This document shows positions 51,001-53,563 of a stretch of 53,563 bases of DNA, in pieces. Within the stretch, counting starts at the first letter, position 1; each line of letters begins with the position of its first letter. The notes under the pieces are model-generated. The model was not told the DNA's origin. It worked only from the letters and a program-made list of their open reading frames with translations, and ran no database searches. The DNA is from Candidatus Mailhella merdavium (GTDB taxonomy: Bacteria > Desulfobacterota > Desulfovibrionia > Desulfovibrionales > Desulfovibrionaceae). A program made the position numbers and the translations under genes. The stretch spans positions 1 through 53,563 of the forward strand of contig DWXS01000089.1 in assembly GCA_019119045.1 (NCBI GenBank), written 5' to 3'.

Positions 51001-51570
51001 ACGCTGGAAGACATACGCGATGCCCGGGGGCAGGTTCGCGTAGGGGTGCTTGTGACGGCCATTCGTGAGATAGTCACGAAAAAAGGGGAAAAAATGGCCT
51101 TTGTCCAGATCGAAGACCTTACCGGACACGGCGAAGTCATCTTCTTCCCCAAGACCTACGCATCCCTGCGGGAAATTCTCAATGCGGATCGGGCACTGAT
51201 AGAGCTGACCGCAACTGTGGATCAGAAAGAAAACGAAAACGATTTTGACGAAGATGAGGAGATGGAGGACAGCGCAAGAGAGGTCAAGCTTCTGGGAGAT
51301 TCTGCAAGACCTCTGCTGGATGCCTGCGCAGAAAGCGAACATCCTGTCCTGATTCCGTATCCTCCCCACTGTACAAGTCAGAAAGACGTGCTGGAATTTC
51401 AAGCCATACTGGAAAAACATAAAGGCGGATCACAGGTTCAGATACACTTCACAGTTGACGGAAAATACTGTGTCATGGAACTGGATTCCCGCTGGAGAGT
51501 GCAGTCCGGCCCGCAATTTCACAAAGATATTGATGAGTGGGTGAAAAGCCGGCAACCCGAGAAAATTTGA
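48043..51570 (+). CDS. dnaE: DNA polymerase III subunit alpha
   Basis: The 1175-residue replicative polymerase starts with the PHP domain (FVHLHCHTEYSLLDGAIR). The palm follows with PGRGSAAGSVVAW near 375 and the catalytic PDIDVDFCEDRR near 412. The fingers region has LSRHASTHAAGVVVADL and FNKAHSAAYALISYHTAYLK, and the C terminus has an OB domain (VRVGVLVTAIREIVTKKGEKMAFVQIEDLTG, about 1000-1080). An acidic insert (NDFDEDEEMEDS) lies near 1070. No intein is present. ATG 48043 is preferred over 48028 because it begins MSEFVHLHCH with a usable GGGA upstream. It is followed by queD after 8 bases. Confidence 0.97.
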   Translation: MSEFVHLHCHTEYSLLDGAIRIEDLCKKAKDFGMPAAAITDHGNMFGAAYFYNACHDVGIHPIMGCEVYVTRDHTDCTSEFARVRHHLILLAQNNIGYQNLLHLVSKSWLKGFHYKPRVDKEILRRHSEGIIALSACLAGEIPRTLLGENRFIPGGGTFEDAIALTKEYSSIYPGRFYLEVQSNTLPQQGRLNEKLLELADATGLPLVATNDCHYLEAEDVEAHDILLCIQTQAKVDDAKRMRFDAKDLYYKSAEEMQVSFSHVPEAITNTLKIAELCAGLEIQMHAPPYHFPVYDLPEGMTLDQEFCRLAREGLEQRLRKHPDREKIDPAVYRERLEMELKVICDMGFPGYFLIVQDFINWAKNNGIPVGPGRGSAAGSVVAWSLRITNLDPLPYHLFFERFLNIERISMPDIDVDFCEDRRLEVLEYVTHKYGKSKVSQIATFGKMKAKAVVRDVGRALGMSFSDTTRIAKLIPTDLKITLKKALAEVPELADLYKNDPAIKKLFDISMRLEGLSRHASTHAAGVVVADLDMDDYLPLFKGKKDELVAQFDMKNVEKVGLVKFDFLGLRTMTLIHRALENIEKQGKEIPDLDNLPLNDLNVYDLYTKGDTDGIFQVESTGMRKYLRMLKPNCFEDLIAMLALYRPGPLNSGMVDEFIKRKHGEIEVTYPLPELENCLKDTYGVIVYQEQVMQIAQITAKYTLGGADLLRRAMGKKKPEEMAKQRGIFLEGALSRNVPENKANEIFDLMEKFAEYGFNKAHSAAYALISYHTAYLKLYFKVEFMAALLSSEIGNQDKILKYIAACRDMGIEVLPPDVQRSYRAFSAYGEAIIYGLGGIKNVGDEAINEIINARTQGGEYKSLLDLCMRVNLRKVTKRVLESLIKGGACDCFGVSRAGLLAGLDLAVSRAQKKQKEKLSSQVSLLSLAPVREERPLVGLGFDCPEKDMPEWNDDQRLAFEKESLGFYLTSHPLQPFRRDMQRLGLNTLEDIRDARGQVRVGVLVTAIREIVTKKGEKMAFVQIEDLTGHGEVIFFPKTYASLREILNADRALIELTATVDQKENENDFDEDEEMEDSAREVKLLGDSARPLLDACAESEHPVLIPYPPHCTSQKDVLEFQAILEKHKGGSQVQIHFTVDGKYCVMELDSRWRVQSGPQFHKDIDEWVKSRQPEKI

Positions 51571-51578
51571 GACGGAGA

Positions 51579-51971
51579 ATGAAGGTGAAAAAGTCTGTCT
51601 GGTATCTTACTGTGCGAGAAGAATTTTCTGCTGCGCACGCATTGCGGCACTATCAGGGAAAATGCGAAAACATGCACGGCCACAATTATGGAGCCGAGCT
51701 TACAGTACGGGGTGAGAAGCTGACCCCCGATACGGAACTGGCCATGGATTTTGCGGAGTTGAAAAAGCTGTTCCGGAGTGTTCTGGCGGAGCTTGATCAC
51801 CGGGTGCTGAATGAAACTGCACCATTTGACGCTATAAACCCGTCCTCTGAAAATCTTGCCAGATATATCTGGAAAAAAATGGCACCCTTTCTTGCAGAGT
51901 CTCCTGTGGAGCTTTACAGCGTAACCGTCAGCGAAAAATCGACGCAATCGGCTACCTACCGAGAAGAGTAG
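51579..51971 (+). CDS. queD: 6-carboxy-5,6,7,8-tetrahydropterin synthase QueD
   Basis: The 130-residue enzyme makes the queuosine/archaeosine precursor 6-carboxytetrahydropterin. EEFSAAHALRHYQGKCENMHGHNYGAELTV carries the catalytic Cys and the three zinc-binding His. DFAELKKLFRSVLAELDHRVLNE and VTVSEKSTQSATY are also typical. ATG 51579 lies right after GGAGA; GTG 51585 would have better spacing and is possible. No other queuosine genes are in the window. Confidence 0.93.
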   Translation: MKVKKSVWYLTVREEFSAAHALRHYQGKCENMHGHNYGAELTVRGEKLTPDTELAMDFAELKKLFRSVLAELDHRVLNETAPFDAINPSSENLARYIWKKMAPFLAESPVELYSVTVSEKSTQSATYREE

Positions 51972-51975
51972 GGGG

Positions 51976-52130
51976 GAATTGAGTCCGCCGCCTATCGGGA
52001 ACGCCTGAAGATGGAACTCAAATTCATCTGCAACACGGCTTTTCAGGATATTTTCTCACCTTGCAGGATTTCATCACCTGGGCAAAGTACAACATACTTC
52101 CGTCTGGCCGGGGCGCGGCTCGGCGGCTGA
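51976..52130 (+). pseudogene. Decayed fragment of dnaE
   Basis: This 155-base stretch aligns by eye with dnaE 49022-49177 at roughly three-quarters identity. Exact blocks include TATCGGGAACGCCTG and ATGGAACTCAA. Translated in pieces it gives YRERLKMELKFIC against YRERLEMELKVIC, and LQDFITWAKYN and GRGAA against VQDFINWAKNN and GRGSA. Two single-base deletions (near 52038 and 52095) break the frame. It ends 52 bases before the stop of the convergent DUF3179 gene. It is a degraded partial duplication of dnaE or a relic of a second dnaE. Confidence 0.85.
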
Positions 52131-52181
52131 TACGGAAAGAAAATGGCTTCGTGCCGGAAAATTCGGCAACGGAGCAAGAAA

Positions 52182-53327
52182 CTACGGCAGAACACTGCCG
52201 ATGGCATCCCCGAACTCAAGGGCGCTGTCCGGCACGACGGAAGACCCAGGTACGGTATCTGTCTCAGGGTTGAGCGCAGCCCAGGCAAACCAGAAGGCAT
52301 ATATGCCGAATTTTTCAGCCATGGATGCGCCTTTGAGATTTCCCTCCACACATTGCCCCTGCGCGTTCCATACGCTCCTTGTCATGATGTCCTGAATCTG
52401 ACCGTCCCGCCAGGCAAAAAGGGCAGGGGGCTTGCCGTCCCAGATATTGCGGACAAATATACGGGCAACATCAAGATCTGCATCGTACAGGGCGACGAGA
52501 GGAACAAGGCCGGAGAAAAAGTTCACGACTTTTTGTTCCCGCACATAATTTACGTCAATCGCTATGAGATTTTTTTCTATTTCAAGGCCGATTATCTGAG
52601 TTTTCGGATACATGCGGCTGTCTAAATTCTGGATCGGGTATACTATCCTTTCGTCGTTATAATAATTCTTTTCAGAAATAAGATAGGTTCCATAAGGATC
52701 CCTGTTATAATCTCTGAAGCCTCCGCGCGGCGTCTGCATTATTTTAACATTTTCCACGTCCCGATACACTTCACGGGCATATTTCCATGTTGTCCAGTAG
52801 CAGGGGAGGATATTCAGTCCAGTGCCCTTTAAAGGGCCGTCAAAGGCCATACCCCAGATTTGCGACCACAAACTGCCGGTATTGCGATCTATCATGATGC
52901 TGTTGCTATTAAAAAGACGCCCGTCAGGATCAAAAATCAGATTCTGCTGATCCGCTCTCGCATAATAAACAGCAAGTGCACCGCTGATGGGAGAATAGGA
53001 AATGCAATAAGGTTCTCCCTTAATCACTTCGTTTACGATTTCGTGCCATACCAGTATCTTCTGCGGATAAATATGAACCGCATCGGGAAGAGGCACAATA
53101 AATACCGGCTCATTGGGATCAAGGCTCATCAGAGCCTCATTCATGGGGATTATCTCATAATTATTGATAGAGGGGATATCCCCGTAGCCTATGCCGGTTT
53201 GAGTGAGCATGTCCGGAATATTTTCCAGATCCGCCATGCTTCGCGGCAGCGCATGAGCGGCCGGACGCGGCATGAACAGGGCAGCGGCACATGTAATCGC
53301 AGCCAGAACTTTATATATGTTTGTCAT
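52182..53327 (-). CDS. Exported DUF3179 domain-containing protein
   Basis: The 381-residue protein has a Sec signal peptide (MTNIYKVLAAITCAAALFM, cleavage likely after AAHA at 26) and matches DUF3179: EPVFIVPLPDAVHIYPQKILVWHEIVNEVIKGEPYCISYSPISGALAVY, then MIDRNTGSLWSQIWGMAFDGPLKGTGLNILP and YWTTWKYAREVY. The motif with invariant Cys in EPYCISYSPISG and the TGS.W loop are intact. The function of DUF3179 is not established. ATG 53327 has GAGGG 8 bases upstream; the open frame starts at 53360. It is convergent with dnaE-queD. Confidence 0.85.
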   Translation of the reverse strand: MTNIYKVLAAITCAAALFMPRPAAHALPRSMADLENIPDMLTQTGIGYGDIPSINNYEIIPMNEALMSLDPNEPVFIVPLPDAVHIYPQKILVWHEIVNEVIKGEPYCISYSPISGALAVYYARADQQNLIFDPDGRLFNSNSIMIDRNTGSLWSQIWGMAFDGPLKGTGLNILPCYWTTWKYAREVYRDVENVKIMQTPRGGFRDYNRDPYGTYLISEKNYYNDERIVYPIQNLDSRMYPKTQIIGLEIEKNLIAIDVNYVREQKVVNFFSGLVPLVALYDADLDVARIFVRNIWDGKPPALFAWRDGQIQDIMTRSVWNAQGQCVEGNLKGASMAEKFGIYAFWFAWAALNPETDTVPGSSVVPDSALEFGDAIGSVLP

Positions 53328-53563
53328 AGGTACGACCCTCTTGGCCAAGAAGTAGCGCAAACAGCGGACGCGGGCAAGTTCCTCGGGACGGACTGTCGTA
53401 TATGTCGGAATACAACCTGTTGAATAGATTGTATTTTCATATAAAAGTTTACATAATTTACATTATGGGACAAATATTGCTGAAAAAATTCGGATTCCTG
53501 AGAAACGGGCCAGGACTCCCCCGTGTTCGAGGTTATTTCTCATGCGATACTCGAAAGAATAAT
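53328..53563 (-). promoter_or_regulatory. Upstream region of the DUF3179 gene with a palindrome
   Basis: No gene is seen up to the window end. On the minus strand this AT-rich region should hold the DUF3179 promoter. A perfect palindrome CATAAT-TTAC-ATTATG lies at 53452-53467, in TTTACATAATTTACATTATGG, and could be an operator. The regulator is unknown. Confidence 0.4.

Noticed and set aside
52061..52273. 70-codon plus-strand frame with QDFITWAKYN
   Set aside because: It is the second piece of the frameshifted dnaE fragment, running on into the antisense of the DUF3179 gene.
1..53563. CRISPR arrays, rRNA, tRNA, insertion sequences and prophage
   Set aside because: I scanned both strands by eye for spaced direct repeats, transposase motifs and tRNA-like arms and found none.

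Overview
The window is a dense stretch (about 90% coding, moderately GC-rich) of chromosome from an anaerobic Gram-negative bacterium. An outer-membrane TamA/TamB pair, Sec signal peptides, a hem cluster pairing glutamyl-tRNA reductase with precorrin-2 dehydrogenase, a yicC-remA-gmk cluster and an alanine-type aminotransferase next to homoserine dehydrogenase all fit the Desulfovibrionaceae, perhaps a gut-type member such as Bilophila or Mailhella. That placement is inference from gene content. No rRNA, tRNA, CRISPR array, prophage or intact insertion sequence was seen.

Layout. 15-12257 is almost all on the minus strand: a flavin oxidoreductase, tamB, tamA, a DUF362 protein, a multi-cluster Fe-S protein, and a polar amino acid ABC importer (ATPase, permease and a 44-residue secretory-type ORF) with no binding-protein gene beside it. 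12742-13545 carries folK and a small membrane-anchored TRASH-type metal-binding protein. 13847-20505 is a complete phosphate operon, pstS-pstC-pstA-pstB-phoU-phoB-phoR. 20613-23921 (minus) holds a nitroreductase, homoserine dehydrogenase and an aminotransferase. 24347-34941 (plus) is a long tightly packed run: aroK, aroC, recD2, mtaB, yicC, remA, gmk, pyrF, a TPR protein and recJ. 35380-38208 (minus) is hemA, a CcsA/HemX-like protein and a CysG-N-like enzyme. 38295-41970 (plus) has two glycosyltransferase-like genes and tilS. 41973-47883 (minus) has an NtrY-like kinase, secG, tpiA, a YmdB-type phosphoesterase and an HD-domain protein. 48043-51971 (plus) is dnaE and queD, followed by a decayed dnaE fragment and a convergent DUF3179 gene.

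The most striking observation is the phosphate operon. Its PstS is circularly permuted: the motif block that is normally C-terminal (phosphate-binding DGSGT loop to the end) comes first, directly after the signal peptide, and the normally N-terminal block (GSSSVTP to the FTG.ITDW motif) comes last. The whole seven-gene operon, including PhoB and PhoR, reads like Clostridia/Lachnospiraceae proteins, and the upstream region has TTTACA/TTAACA repeats like a Gram-positive PHO box. I infer that the operon was acquired from Firmicutes and adapted to a periplasm.

Other points of interest: a diverged 140-165 bp repeat with conserved ends in three separate intergenic regions, a frameshifted dnaE fragment next to the real dnaE-queD, a TamA with a lipoprotein signal, and a well-initiated upstream ORF with a nested hairpin before the aminotransferase. 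All comparisons to families are from memory; no database search was run.
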